A stretch of DNA of 35,619 bases from Streptomyces sp. NRRL B-24085 (GCF_001282115.1 NZ_LJBR01000014.1:1-35619), one strand, 5' to 3'. Shown: positions 24,792-33,232, numbered from the stretch's first letter. Program-made: numbers and translations. The notes: generated by a model not told the origin, from the letters alone.

Positions 24792-27338
24792 TCACGGGAA
24801 CTGGGTGATCTTGGACGGGATGGTGTCGGTGCCGGAGGTGGGTGCGCCGGTGTCGTTGACGACGTGGGCGTACTGTCCCTTGCCGCCCAGGGAGATCACC
24901 TGGATGCTGTGCAGCTTGATGCCGGCCTTGACGGGGACCTGGAAGCCGTGGTGCTGCACGATGGAGGGGTCCGAGGTGTAGTTGCAGTAACTGCCCAGGC
25001 CCCACGCCTCGTGGACGTTCACCGTGTCGGCGACCTTGTAGGCCGCGTAGCCGACGATGCCGTCGTGGGAGATCGCGGCGGCGTTCGGTGCGTCGTATGC
25101 CTTCTCGTTCTGGAAGAAGATCGTGCGGCCGCGTTCGCCGTTCCAGAGCACGTCGTACTTGTTGAAGTGCTCCACGAACAGGCCGGTGGTGAGGACGTCG
25201 TCGCCGTTCACCACGAGCCCGTAGTCGGCCCGGTTGGTCTCCCAGCCGACGCCCTGGCCGTGGTCGGCGCGCCAGATCCACGTGTGGTCGACGACGACGT
25301 CGTCACTGTTGACCACGACGGAGTTGGTCGCGAGACCCGGGCCCGCGCCGCCGATGCGGATGAACACGTCCTGCATGGTGGTCGGGTTGGCGGAATGGTC
25401 CGCTGCCGCGCCGGCCGGCCCGATCTGGAGCAGGGTGTCGGAGCGGCTCGCGCCGGCGTCGATGAGGAATCCGGCGAGCCGGACCCCGTCGACGTCCGCG
25501 ACGTGCATGGCGTCGATGCCGCCGTCGGGCACGATCGTGGCCAGGCCCAGTCCGAGGACCACGGTGTTGGACCGGGTGACGTTGATCGTCTGGTCGAGGT
25601 GGTAGACGCCGGGGGTGAACAGCAGGTTGAGCCCCTGGGCCAGCGCCTGGTTGATGGTGGCGGCCGTCGCGCCCGGCTTGACCACGTAGAACTGGCTGAG
25701 CGGGAGGGAGGTCCCCGCGTTGGCCGGCCAGGACACACCCCGGGCGTTGGTGCGCTTGGCGGGCACGAACACCTTGTAGTCGTTGCCGTCGAGGTAGAGG
25801 AACGGCTTCTCGCGGGATATGGGCGTCGTGTCGAGGGTGGTGTACGGGCCGGTGTCGAAGTTGGTCGCGGGAGCGCCCTGGACCCCGGAGAACGTCATGT
25901 TCCACACGCCGTTGGTCCAGCCGCCGACGGAACTGTCGCGGGTGTACCACTGCTGCTGGGAGTACGGGCCGACGGTGCCGTCGATCTTGGAGTCGGCGAT
26001 GTAGCCGCCGGAGGCCCAACCGTAGCCGTTGGGTGCCAGGTTGAGGCCGCCCTTCACGTGGATGCGACGGAACGGCGCGGCCTGTGCCACCGCCCAGCGG
26101 TCGGTGCCGTTGGACGGAGTGATCGCCAGGTTCTCCGCCGAGCGCCAGAAGTTCTGGGTGGCGTTGCCGTTGAACCAGCCCGCGTCCACGGTGATGTCAC
26201 CGTTGATCTGGGTGTCGTCGGGGTTCAGTCCGAGCCCTGAGATCGAGGTGTAGAAGCCGAGTTGGGCGTTGATGCCGTTGTAGGTGCCCGGCTTGAGGAG
26301 GAACTGGTAGCGCCCGGAACCGAACTGCGCCGACTCCTGCTGGGTGAAGACCTGGTCGAACTTCTGCTGCAGGTTGGGCGTGGAGGGGTCGACGACGATC
26401 ACGTTCGGGCCCAGGTCGCCGCCGCCCTGGATCGGGCCGCCGGTGCCGCCGGACGTCGTGTGGACGCCGAACTCCCAGAGCGAGTAGCCGTAGGCCGTTC
26501 CGCGGGCCGTGCCGAGGACGCGGACGTAGCGGCCCGTGCCGCTCACGTCGTAGGAAGCGCGGCCCCCGGTCGCGCCGGTCACCGTCTTGAGGGTGGTCCA
26601 GTTCTGGCCGTCGGCGGAGGCCTGGAGCTGGAAGTCCTTGCCGTAGGCGGCTTCCCAGTTCAGGTCGATCTTGCAGATGTCCTGGGACGAGCCCAGGTCG
26701 ACGCGCAGCCACTGCGGGTCCGCGGCCTGGCTGGACCAGCGGGTGGAGTCGTTGCCGTCGACCGCGGCGGACGCCGGGGTGCCGGCGTTCTCCGTCGAGG
26801 AGGCCGAAGCGGCCTTGCCCTGCGCCGAGTTGGTGGTCGAGCAGGCGGCCTGGGTCGCGCCGGGAGTCCCGAACACCTGGAACTCCCACAGCGAGTAACC
26901 CCACGGGGTGGCCCGGTGCACGCCCTGCATACGGACGTAGCGGCCCTGGCCCGAGACGGTGAGGGTGTCGGTGCCGCCGTCCCCGCCGGTGACGGTCCGG
27001 ACGTCGGTCCAGGAACCGCCGTCCGGCGAGACCTGGATCTTGTAGTCCGCGGCGTAGGCCGCTTCCCAGTTGAGGACGACCTGGTTGATGGAGGCCGTGG
27101 CCCCCAGGTCGACCTGGATCCACTGGTCGTCGGTCGCGGCCGAGGACCAGCGGGTGCCCATGTCGCCGTCGACCGCGGCAGCGGCGGGCGTTCCGGCGTT
27201 CTCCGCCGACGAGGACGCGGCTGTCCTGCCCTGGGACAGATTGGCGTCAGCCGCGAGCGCGGGCGGTGGTGCGACGACAGGAAGGGTGATCAGCGCCGCC
27301 GTACTGGCGAGCGCGACACCGAGAGATCTGAGGCCCAT
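24792..27338 (-). CDS. Large secreted protein: two discoidin domains + right-handed beta-helix (putative polysaccharide hydrolase)
   Basis: An 848-residue exported protein. Residues 1-29 are a signal peptide ending PPALA. Two discoidin/F5-8C modules follow (about 30-163 and 168-310), each with ENAGTPA and LWEFQVFG or LWEFGVH elements. From about 320 to the end is a right-handed beta-helix with KPGTYNGINAQLGFYTSISG, MHVADVDGVRLAGFLIDAG, VDHTWIWRADHGQGVGW and a C-terminal LHSIQVISLGGKGQYAHVVND. Such proteins are sometimes annotated as adenylyl cyclase or F5/8-type protein; the fold and the neighbouring xylanases and glucanase point instead to a glucan- or polysaccharide-active enzyme (GH55/GH87-like fold), but the catalytic family is not certain. 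The ATG at 27338 has AGGGGA upstream. Confidence 0.78.
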   Translation of the reverse strand: MGLRSLGVALASTAALITLPVVAPPPALAADANLSQGRTAASSSAENAGTPAAAAVDGDMGTRWSSAATDDQWIQVDLGATASINQVVLNWEAAYAADYKIQVSPDGGSWTDVRTVTGGDGGTDTLTVSGQGRYVRMQGVHRATPWGYSLWEFQVFGTPGATQAACSTTNSAQGKAASASSTENAGTPASAAVDGNDSTRWSSQAADPQWLRVDLGSSQDICKIDLNWEAAYGKDFQLQASADGQNWTTLKTVTGATGGRASYDVSGTGRYVRVLGTARGTAYGYSLWEFGVHTTSGGTGGPIQGGGDLGPNVIVVDPSTPNLQQKFDQVFTQQESAQFGSGRYQFLLKPGTYNGINAQLGFYTSISGLGLNPDDTQINGDITVDAGWFNGNATQNFWRSAENLAITPSNGTDRWAVAQAAPFRRIHVKGGLNLAPNGYGWASGGYIADSKIDGTVGPYSQQQWYTRDSSVGGWTNGVWNMTFSGVQGAPATNFDTGPYTTLDTTPISREKPFLYLDGNDYKVFVPAKRTNARGVSWPANAGTSLPLSQFYVVKPGATAATINQALAQGLNLLFTPGVYHLDQTINVTRSNTVVLGLGLATIVPDGGIDAMHVADVDGVRLAGFLIDAGASRSDTLLQIGPAGAAADHSANPTTMQDVFIRIGGAGPGLATNSVVVNSDDVVVDHTWIWRADHGQGVGWETNRADYGLVVNGDDVLTTGLFVEHFNKYDVLWNGERGRTIFFQNEKAYDAPNAAAISHDGIVGYAAYKVADTVNVHEAWGLGSYCNYTSDPSIVQHHGFQVPVKAGIKLHSIQVISLGGKGQYAHVVNDTGAPTSGTDTIPSKITQFP

Positions 27339-27423
27339 GCCATGTTCCCCTGGGGGTGGATGAAGGATGGTCACGAAAGGCCGTGCTGTGGTGGTCGTGC
27401 GGGTGCGCAAAGTTGTCCAACGT

Positions 27424-27489
27424 GCAACGAACGTGTTGCGCGACTTAGTTCACGTCTTGATTTAAATGTTGACCGTAGTGATTGGGCAA
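27424..27489 (-). promoter_or_regulatory. Promoter and inverted repeat upstream of the beta-helix gene
   Basis: A minus-strand promoter TTGCCC (27489-27484)-N17-TTTAAA (27466-27461) precedes, by about 20 bases past the start, an inverted repeat GCAAC-N6-GTTGC (27424-27439). AACGTG is also repeated directly at 27419-27424 and 27430-27435. The remaining gap to 27765 (about 275 bases) shows no gene. Confidence 0.5.
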
Positions 27490-27765
27490 CCCCTCGGACA
27501 CCGGAATCCGTGCAAGTTGTGGACACCGCAGGGGCCTTGACCCCACGGCAGCCTTCAGCGAGTGACGTCACGGGGCTTCAGTCTCCGCGAGCGGGGAGCT
27601 GGAGCCCGTCGTCTGCGCAGGCGAGGTCGGCCGGCGGGCGTGGGCCGGAAGGCACAGCGAGGAGGACCGCCCCGCCACAGGACGGCTGTCACGACCTCGC
27701 CCTCCCGCCCCTCCGATGAGTTCTCGGCGGTCGTGCCGTCTACCCTCCGACGAAGGGAGCGCACC

Positions 27766-28371
27766 ATGCGCAAGATCATTGTCTGCACGTTCCTGACACT
27801 GGACGGCGTCATGCAGGCACCGGGCGGGCCGGACGAGGACACTCAGAGCGGCTTCGAGCACGGCGGCTGGCAGAAGCCGGTGACGGACGACGAGGTGGGC
27901 GCGGCGATCGCCGGCTGGTACGAACCCTCCGACGCGATGCTGCTCGGCCGGAAGACGTACGAGATCTTCGCGTCGTACTGGCCGACCGCCGATCCCGGCA
28001 ACCCGTTCACGGAGCGGATGAACAGCATGCACAAGTACGTGGCGTCTCGGACCCTGACGTCCGTCGAGTGGCAGAACTCCACGCTGCTGGAGGGCGATGT
28101 CGCCGATGCGGTCCGCGCCCTCAAGACGTCCGAGGGCGGGGACATCAACGTCGTCGGCAGCGGCGACCTCGCCCAGACCCTCATGCGGCACGACCTCGTC
28201 GACGAGTACCGGCTGACCATCCATCCGGTGATCATCGGCACCGGCAAGCGGCTGTTCGCCGACGGAGCGATCCCCACCTCGCTGGAGCCGGTCAGCGTCT
28301 CGACGACCGAGAGCGGCACCGTCGTCGGCGTCTACCGTCCCAACGGCAAGCCCCGGTACGACAGCTACTAG
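27766..28371 (+). CDS. DHFR/RibD C-terminal domain reductase-like protein
   Basis: A 201-residue protein of the dihydrofolate reductase/RibD-C family: KIIVCTFLTLDGVMQAPGGP at the start, DAMLLGRKTYEIFASYWP, and INVVGSGDLAQTLMRHDLVD, with IIGTGKRLFADG near the end. The ATG at 27766 follows AGGGAG. It is of the same family as the protein at 13479-14063, but the two are clearly diverged. Function unknown; the family binds NADPH and pterin- or pyrimidine-like substrates. Confidence 0.88.
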   Translation: MRKIIVCTFLTLDGVMQAPGGPDEDTQSGFEHGGWQKPVTDDEVGAAIAGWYEPSDAMLLGRKTYEIFASYWPTADPGNPFTERMNSMHKYVASRTLTSVEWQNSTLLEGDVADAVRALKTSEGGDINVVGSGDLAQTLMRHDLVDEYRLTIHPVIIGTGKRLFADGAIPTSLEPVSVSTTESGTVVGVYRPNGKPRYDSY

Positions 28372-28506
28372 GGTCAGCCTTCACACGGATCTCGCCCAGA
28401 ACAGAAACACCCCCCTTCTTCGGCCGGTAGCGGCGGCCTCCTGATGGGCGAATTGCACTCCTGATCACGTCGGCGCAGCAGCCCGTGATCTGCCAGCGCG
28501 CGATCT

Positions 28507-28535
28507 TTGATGACGGGCAGCAGCGCCCGCACAAT
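28507..28535 (+). promoter_or_regulatory. Promoter giving a leaderless DUF6193-like transcript
   Basis: TTGATG (28507-28512)-N17-CACAAT (28530-28535) ends six bases before the ATG at 28542, which has no ribosome-binding site. This fits a leaderless mRNA, common in Streptomyces. Confidence 0.55.
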
Positions 28536-28541
28536 CACCGC

Positions 28542-28949
28542 ATGACCCATACTGTCGAGGCAGCCTGGCACAAGATCCTGACCACGGCCGACGGACCTCG
28601 CCGACCGGAAGAATCGCCGCTTGCCGCTCCGTTCGCCGAGCTGGTGCTGGCGGCACACGCCCAGCCGCTGCTTCGTCAGCTCTATCCCTGGACCGGCATG
28701 TGGGAACTGCATTTCAGCAGGTGCACTGAGATCCGCCACACCTGGGACATCCCGTACATCGGCACCCTGCGAGACGGCCGGTACTACGTCGAAGGGCCGA
28801 ACCGAAGCAGCCCGCGGATCGCCGAGACATACAGCGGGCAAGCTGCAGTAGCGCTGGTCGTCGATCGCCTGCCACCCCACTGCGGCCCGGCCTTCCTCGG
28901 CAACGCAGAGGAACTCGCCGCCTACGAGAGAGCGCGGGACAACCGGTAG
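28542..28949 (+). CDS. DUF6193-like hypothetical protein
   Basis: A 135-residue protein with RQLYPWTGMWELHFSRCTE and IPYIGTLRDGRYYVEGP, which I associate with the DUF6193 group of Streptomyces proteins, linked by name to natural-product loci but without known activity. The frame is open back to GTG 28485; I prefer ATG 28542 because of the matching promoter. No biosynthetic genes lie nearby, so its role is unknown. Confidence 0.65.
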   Translation: MTHTVEAAWHKILTTADGPRRPEESPLAAPFAELVLAAHAQPLLRQLYPWTGMWELHFSRCTEIRHTWDIPYIGTLRDGRYYVEGPNRSSPRIAETYSGQAAVALVVDRLPPHCGPAFLGNAEELAAYERARDNR

Positions 28950-29022
28950 AGACAGGCAGCCGACTTCGCGAAGGCAGCGCGACCAACACCTTCGAAGACG
29001 GGCCCTGTTCGGACGGCCCCGG

Positions 29023-29049
29023 TCGGTGCCGCCGGCCGGCCGGCACCGA
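29023..29049 (+). terminator. Hairpin after the DUF6193-like gene
   Basis: Arms TCGGTGCCG (29023-29031) and CGGCACCGA (29041-29049) with a GC-rich 9-base loop lie 73 bases after the stop. Confidence 0.6.
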
Positions 29050-29188
29050 TGCCGCCGCCACCCGCGAAGAAGCGCAGGGCTCCTCACCAAAGCCAAAACG
29101 GCAACCGTCACTGCGGACACGGGGTGTTCGACGCGGGTTGTGCGGGGATGCCGTCTGTGCAGTCCATCGCCCGGCGAACGGAGTTGAC

Positions 29189-29713
29189 ATGGAGTACCCG
29201 GACCTTTCCGCACTGCCCGCGCAGCTGCGGGAGGACGTGACCGCTCGCGGTTCGCTGAACGTCTTCCGGATGCTGATGCACTCCCCCGCGCTGGCACCCG
29301 GCGTGCTGGCGCTGGGGGACGCGATCCTGCAGCGGAACTCGTTGCCGGATGCCTTGCGCGAACTCGCCATCGTCCGGGTCGGCCAGGTCTACGGGGCGGC
29401 GTACGAGGTCCACCATCACGAGAACATCGCCCGTCTCGTCGGGCTCGGCGAGGAGGCGATCGCCGCCGCCGCGACCGGTTCCACCGAGGGGCTCTCCGCG
29501 TCCGAGGCAGCCGTCCTCGCGGCCACCGACCGCCTGCTCGACCAGCACTGCCTCGACGACGGCGCGCGCAAGGAACTCCTGGCGTTCCTCACGGTGAACC
29601 AGCTCGCCGACCTCGTCGTCACCGTCGGCTTCTACCAGCTGATCTGCGACTTCCTCAACACCTTCGAGGTGACGACGGAGGGCGAGCCGCCACCGCCGTA
29701 CGGTGTCCGCTGA
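29189..29713 (+). CDS. Carboxymuconolactone decarboxylase/AhpD-like protein without the catalytic Cys pair
   Basis: A 174-residue all-helical AhpD/CMD-fold protein: LPDALRELAIVRVGQVYGAA, then YEVHHHENIARLVGLGEEAI. The core helix lacks the CxxC of AhpD (VYGAAYEVHHH has none), so alkylhydroperoxidase activity is unlikely; decarboxylase or structural roles remain possible. The ATG at 29189 follows CGGAG. ECF41 sigma factors often control CMD-family genes, and one is encoded about 13 kb away, but no matching promoter was found here. Confidence 0.85.
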   Translation: MEYPDLSALPAQLREDVTARGSLNVFRMLMHSPALAPGVLALGDAILQRNSLPDALRELAIVRVGQVYGAAYEVHHHENIARLVGLGEEAIAAAATGSTEGLSASEAAVLAATDRLLDQHCLDDGARKELLAFLTVNQLADLVVTVGFYQLICDFLNTFEVTTEGEPPPPYGVR

Positions 29714-29736
29714 GGGCAGGGGCGCCGCGCAGCCCC

Positions 29737-29778
29737 TTGCGTGTACGGGGCCACACGCCATAAGTTACCGACCGGTAA
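29737..29778 (+). promoter_or_regulatory. Promoter with TetR-type operator upstream of the enoyl-CoA hydratase gene
   Basis: TTGCGT (29737-29742)-N18-TAAGTT (29761-29766) is followed by a palindrome TTACCG-AC-CGGTAA (29765-29778) overlapping the -10 and start region. The shape is typical of TetR-family repressors of fatty-acid genes. No TetR gene is in the window, so the regulator acts from elsewhere. Confidence 0.75.
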
Positions 29779-29867
29779 GTCATTGAGCGGAGTACGCCTC
29801 GCCGGGACGGCCACCGCTCGGTGCGCCACCCGCCGGCTTTCACCGCGTGCCGCCCGAAGGAGCCGCC

Positions 29868-30539
29868 ATGCCCTCGATCGACCGTCAGGACCACGTCTTC
29901 GTCCTCGACCTCGGAGACGGTGAGAACCGCTTCCACCCCGACTGGATCACCGCCGTCGGAGCGGCGCTCGACGAGGTGGAGAAGTCCGACGGGCCCCGCG
30001 CCCTGGTCACCACCGCCACCGGAAAGTTCTACTCCAACGGGCTCGACCTGGACTGGCTGTTCGCCCACGCCGACCAGCACCGGGACTACGTCGTCTCCGT
30101 CCACGAGCTGTTCGCGCGGCTGCTGTCCCTGCCGGTCGTCACGGTGGCCGCCCTGCAGGGGCACACCTTCGCCGCCGGCGCGATGTTCTCCCTCGCTCAC
30201 GACTTCCGTGTCATGCGCGCGGACCGCGGCTACTGGTGCCTGCCCGAAGCGGACATCAACATCCCCTTCACCCCCGGCATGGCCGCGCTCATCCAGTCCC
30301 GGCTGGCCCCGCAGACCGCGCACGAGGCCATGGTCACCGCCCGGCGCTACGGCGGCACCGACGCCGCAGCCGCCGGCATCGTCGACCGGGCAACCGACGC
30401 GGACGCCGTACGCTCCACCGCGATCGAGATCGCCCAGGCACAGGTGAACAAGGCGGGCGACACCCTCGGCACCATCAAGTCGCGCATGTACGGCCCGACT
30501 TTGACCACCCTGCGCGACACCACCGACCCACTGGGTTGA
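29868..30539 (+). CDS. Enoyl-CoA hydratase/isomerase-family protein
   Basis: A 223-residue crotonase-fold protein, on the short side for hydratases and near the length of Delta3,Delta2-enoyl-CoA isomerases. Oxyanion-hole segments are KFYSNGLDLDWLF and ALQGHTFAAGAMFSLAHDFR, and LPEADINIPFTPGM carries the glutamate typical of isomerase-type active sites. The ATG at 29868 follows AAGGAG. It likely acts in fatty-acid beta-oxidation. Convergent with the acyl-CoA dehydrogenase gene, which suggests related metabolism under a different regulator (TetR-type here, PadR there). Confidence 0.9.
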   Translation: MPSIDRQDHVFVLDLGDGENRFHPDWITAVGAALDEVEKSDGPRALVTTATGKFYSNGLDLDWLFAHADQHRDYVVSVHELFARLLSLPVVTVAALQGHTFAAGAMFSLAHDFRVMRADRGYWCLPEADINIPFTPGMAALIQSRLAPQTAHEAMVTARRYGGTDAAAAGIVDRATDADAVRSTAIEIAQAQVNKAGDTLGTIKSRMYGPTLTTLRDTTDPLG

Positions 30540-30699
30540 GCCGGCGTCGGCCACTCGCGCCCTTCTCTCGAACAGCGCTCGCCGACGCCACCCTCACCTA
30601 CCGTGGCCCTCCGCGCATCGCCCGGAAGACCACGGTACGGACGTCACAACTCCCCGAAGCCTCGGTCCTCGTGGGTCGACGCGCCCCTCGTCCCGGCCC

Positions 30700-32418
30700 T
30701 TACGGTGCCATCTCGTACGTCCCGGACAGCGCCTCCACGCGCTGCCAGACGCGGCCCGAACGCGCTTCGTCGACTACGGGGCGCCGGACGGCTCCGAGTG
30801 CCCAGCGCTGCTGGTCCACGGTGGCGGAGTCCTTGCCGTGCAGTTCGACGGCGTAGGCGGAGAAGTCGCGGACGAGGACGGCGAACAGCTCGTCGAGCAC
30901 ATCCTCGTCGAGGTCCGTCAGACGAGCCTGTTCGAGGATGAGCTGACCGTGCACCACCAGCGCGAACAACTGGCCGACGGCGAGCAGCAGATCGAGGTCG
31001 CGGCTCTGCTCCTCGTCGGGGGCCGCCGTGGTGACGAACTCGCACAGGGCGTCCGCCTGCTCCCGGAAGCGGGCGACGTTCGGTACGCCCGCGTATGCGT
31101 CGTAGGCGGGGCGCCAGTCGTGGAAGCGCACGGAGCCCAGACCCCGGGCCGGCCCCTGCTCGAAGAGGAACGTGTCGTCGGCCGCGTCGAGGCGGGTGGG
31201 CACGGCCGCGAACTCGGCCGGGTTCAGGAGGTGGTTGCGCATGAACTTCAGGATCAGCGCGAGGTTGACGTGCACGGTGCCCTCGAGCTTGGGCAGCCCC
31301 CGGATCTCCACGGCGGCCTGTGCGAAGTAGTTGTCCTTCTCGAAGCCCTTGGCGGCGATCACGTCCCACATGAGGTCGATGACCTTCTCGCCCTCCGTGG
31401 TCACCTTCATCTTCGTCATCGGGTTGAACAGCAGATAACGGCGGTCCTCCGCGGAGGCCGAGCGGAAGTAGTCGACGGCCCGGTCGCTGAACAGCTTCAT
31501 GCCGACGAGGCGGACGTACGCGTCAGTCAGCTCCCGGCGCACATGCGGGAAGGCGGTGACGGGGCGGCCGTACAGGATGCGCTGGTGCGCGTGGGTCACC
31601 GCCTCGTACATCGCGTGCTCGCAGATGCCGATGGAGGCGGTGCAGAGGTTGAACTTGCCGACGTTGACGGTGTTGAGAGCGGCGTCGAAGGCGGCGCGGC
31701 CCGTGTGCAGGACGTCGTCGGGGCTCACCGGGTAGTCCTCGAGGCGGAACTCGCTGACGTACTTGGAGGAGTCGACGACGTTCTTCACGAGGTGGTACGC
31801 CGGGTCGCGGCTGTCGGCGGCGAAGAACACGTAGCCGTCCGGGCCCTCGATGTCGGTGCGCCGGCCGAAGACCGAGACGAGTCCGGCCGCGTTGCCGTTG
31901 CCGATGTAGTACTTGGAACCCGTCGCCCGGAAGCCGCCGTCACCGTCCGGAGTCAGCAGCATGTCGGTGGAGTAGATGTCCGCGCCGTGGGCCTTCTCGG
32001 AGAGGCCGAAGGCGAACACCTCGCCCTGGGACAGGAGTTGTGCCGCGCGGGCGCGGGCGGCGGCGTTGTCGCTCTGCCACACCGGCCCGAGACCGAGGAT
32101 GGTCACCTGCCACGCGTACCAGTAGTCGAGACCGTAGAAGCCGAAGATCTCGTTGAGGGCCGCGATCCGGGCCGTGTCCCAGCGCTGGTCGTCGAGTTCC
32201 CCGGCGGACGACGGGGTGAGGAAGGTGGCGAACAGCCTTTCCTTGGCCGCGAACGCGAGGAAGTCGCCCAACCAGGCGCGGGAACGGTAGTCCTCGATGA
32301 GCCTGCGCTTGCCGCGGTCCTCGAACCAGTCCACGGTGGCCCGCAGCAGCCTGCGGGTCTCCGGATCGAAGTGCGCGGGGTCGTACGTGCGCGGGTTGAA
32401 CAGGAGGGAGTCGGCCAT
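30700..32418 (-). CDS. Acyl-CoA dehydrogenase/oxidase-family protein
   Basis: A 572-residue flavoprotein, longer than the usual 380 residues and closer to acyl-CoA oxidase-like dehydrogenases. Features include the FAD/substrate region FAFGLSEKAHGADIYSTDM, ATGSKYYIGNGNAAGL and the helical RILYGRPVTAFPHVRRELTD, with a C-terminal extension of about 150 residues. It probably oxidises acyl-CoA or a related thioester. I start at ATG 32418, since the longer frame adds 17 unlikely residues. It lies 79 bases downstream of a PadR-type regulator on the same strand, so the two probably share an operon and control. Confidence 0.9.
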   Translation of the reverse strand: MADSLLFNPRTYDPAHFDPETRRLLRATVDWFEDRGKRRLIEDYRSRAWLGDFLAFAAKERLFATFLTPSSAGELDDQRWDTARIAALNEIFGFYGLDYWYAWQVTILGLGPVWQSDNAAARARAAQLLSQGEVFAFGLSEKAHGADIYSTDMLLTPDGDGGFRATGSKYYIGNGNAAGLVSVFGRRTDIEGPDGYVFFAADSRDPAYHLVKNVVDSSKYVSEFRLEDYPVSPDDVLHTGRAAFDAALNTVNVGKFNLCTASIGICEHAMYEAVTHAHQRILYGRPVTAFPHVRRELTDAYVRLVGMKLFSDRAVDYFRSASAEDRRYLLFNPMTKMKVTTEGEKVIDLMWDVIAAKGFEKDNYFAQAAVEIRGLPKLEGTVHVNLALILKFMRNHLLNPAEFAAVPTRLDAADDTFLFEQGPARGLGSVRFHDWRPAYDAYAGVPNVARFREQADALCEFVTTAAPDEEQSRDLDLLLAVGQLFALVVHGQLILEQARLTDLDEDVLDELFAVLVRDFSAYAVELHGKDSATVDQQRWALGAVRRPVVDEARSGRVWQRVEALSGTYEMAP

Positions 32419-32497
32419 GAGGGTCCGCCTTCCGAGGGTTGAGGGTGAAGGGGCGGTGCTGAAGGTCACTGAGCGCGGGTGTCGTCGGACCGGCGGT

Positions 32498-33064
32498 TCA
32501 GGCGTGCGGCTGTGACGTGCTGAGCCGCCGGAGGGTGGCGAGGACGTCGTCGAGCCAGGCGATCGTCATCCGCTCGTACGCGATGCCGCCGCGCAGCACG
32601 ACGTGCTGCAGTTCCTGACCGGCGTCGAGCGGTGCGGGGGCCGCGGGCCCGGTGAAGTCGCGCTCCTCCCCCGCCAGATAGTGCACGAGCTGGTCGCTGT
32701 GCACCTGACGGTGCCGCTCGACCTCACGGACCAGCACGGACGGGTCGTCGAAGGCCGCACCCCGGATCTTCACGGCGAGGTCGTGCCGCATGCTCTCGGG
32801 TTCGATCGCTTCGTGCAGCCACTCGGAGAGGGCGGCGCGGCCGGGACCCACGACGGAGTACTCCTTCTTGTCCGGCCGGTTCTGCTGCGGCATCTCACGG
32901 ACGGCGAGCAGGCCATCGCTCTCCATGCGCCTCAGTACGCGGTAGATCTGCTGGTGCGTGGCGGTCCAGAAGTACCCGATGGACCGCTCGAACCGCCGGG
33001 CCAGCTCATAGCCGGACCCCGGCTTCTCCAGCAGGGAGACGAGAATCGCGTGCTCGAGCGCCAT
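32498..33064 (-). CDS. PadR-family transcriptional regulator
   Basis: A 188-residue PadR-type repressor: MALEHAILVSLLEKPGSGYE, YFWTATHQQIYRVLRRMESD, the wing KKEYSVVGPGRAAL, and the C-terminal dimerisation region (Vir-C-like) with VLVREVERHRQVHSDQLVHY. The start coincides with the predicted transcript start, so the mRNA is probably leaderless. The palindrome in its own promoter implies autoregulation, and the acyl-CoA dehydrogenase gene downstream would be controlled by the same site. The inducer is probably a phenolic or acyl compound, by family precedent only. Confidence 0.92.
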   Translation of the reverse strand: MALEHAILVSLLEKPGSGYELARRFERSIGYFWTATHQQIYRVLRRMESDGLLAVREMPQQNRPDKKEYSVVGPGRAALSEWLHEAIEPESMRHDLAVKIRGAAFDDPSVLVREVERHRQVHSDQLVHYLAGEERDFTGPAAPAPLDAGQELQHVVLRGGIAYERMTIAWLDDVLATLRRLSTSQPHA

Positions 33065-33070
33065 GCCGCG

Positions 33071-33100
33071 ATCTTTCTATGCAACGAGTTGCATAGCCAA
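33071..33100 (-). promoter_or_regulatory. PadR promoter with operator filling the spacer
   Basis: On the minus strand, TTGGCT (33100-33095) and AAAGAT (33076-33071) are 18 bases apart. A perfect palindrome with 9-bp arms, CTATGCAAC / GTTGCATAG (33077-33085 and 33088-33096), fills the spacer. The -10 ends seven bases before the ATG, so the transcript is probably leaderless. Confidence 0.85.
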
Positions 33101-33114
33101 GAGCTACAGCCCAG

Positions 33115-33130
33115 GTGAGACGGGTCTCAC
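33115..33130. promoter_or_regulatory. Second palindrome upstream of PadR
   Basis: GTGAGAC-GG-GTCTCAC is a perfect 7-bp-arm dyad 51 bases from the PadR start and about 100 bases from the divergent beta-propeller gene. It does not match the PadR palindrome and may bind another regulator of either gene. Confidence 0.55.
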
Positions 33131-33232
33131 TCGCGGTTGCGGGGCCCGCGAGAGAGACGTCGACTGCTTCTGGAGGGCTCCGGAGGATGCGATCATCGGC
33201 AGATCATGTTCGTGCGCCCGTGAGGTGATTTC

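Noticed and set aside
30838..32442. 534-codon plus-strand frame opposite the acyl-CoA dehydrogenase
   Set aside because: Antisense shadow; the minus-strand protein has clear family motifs throughout.
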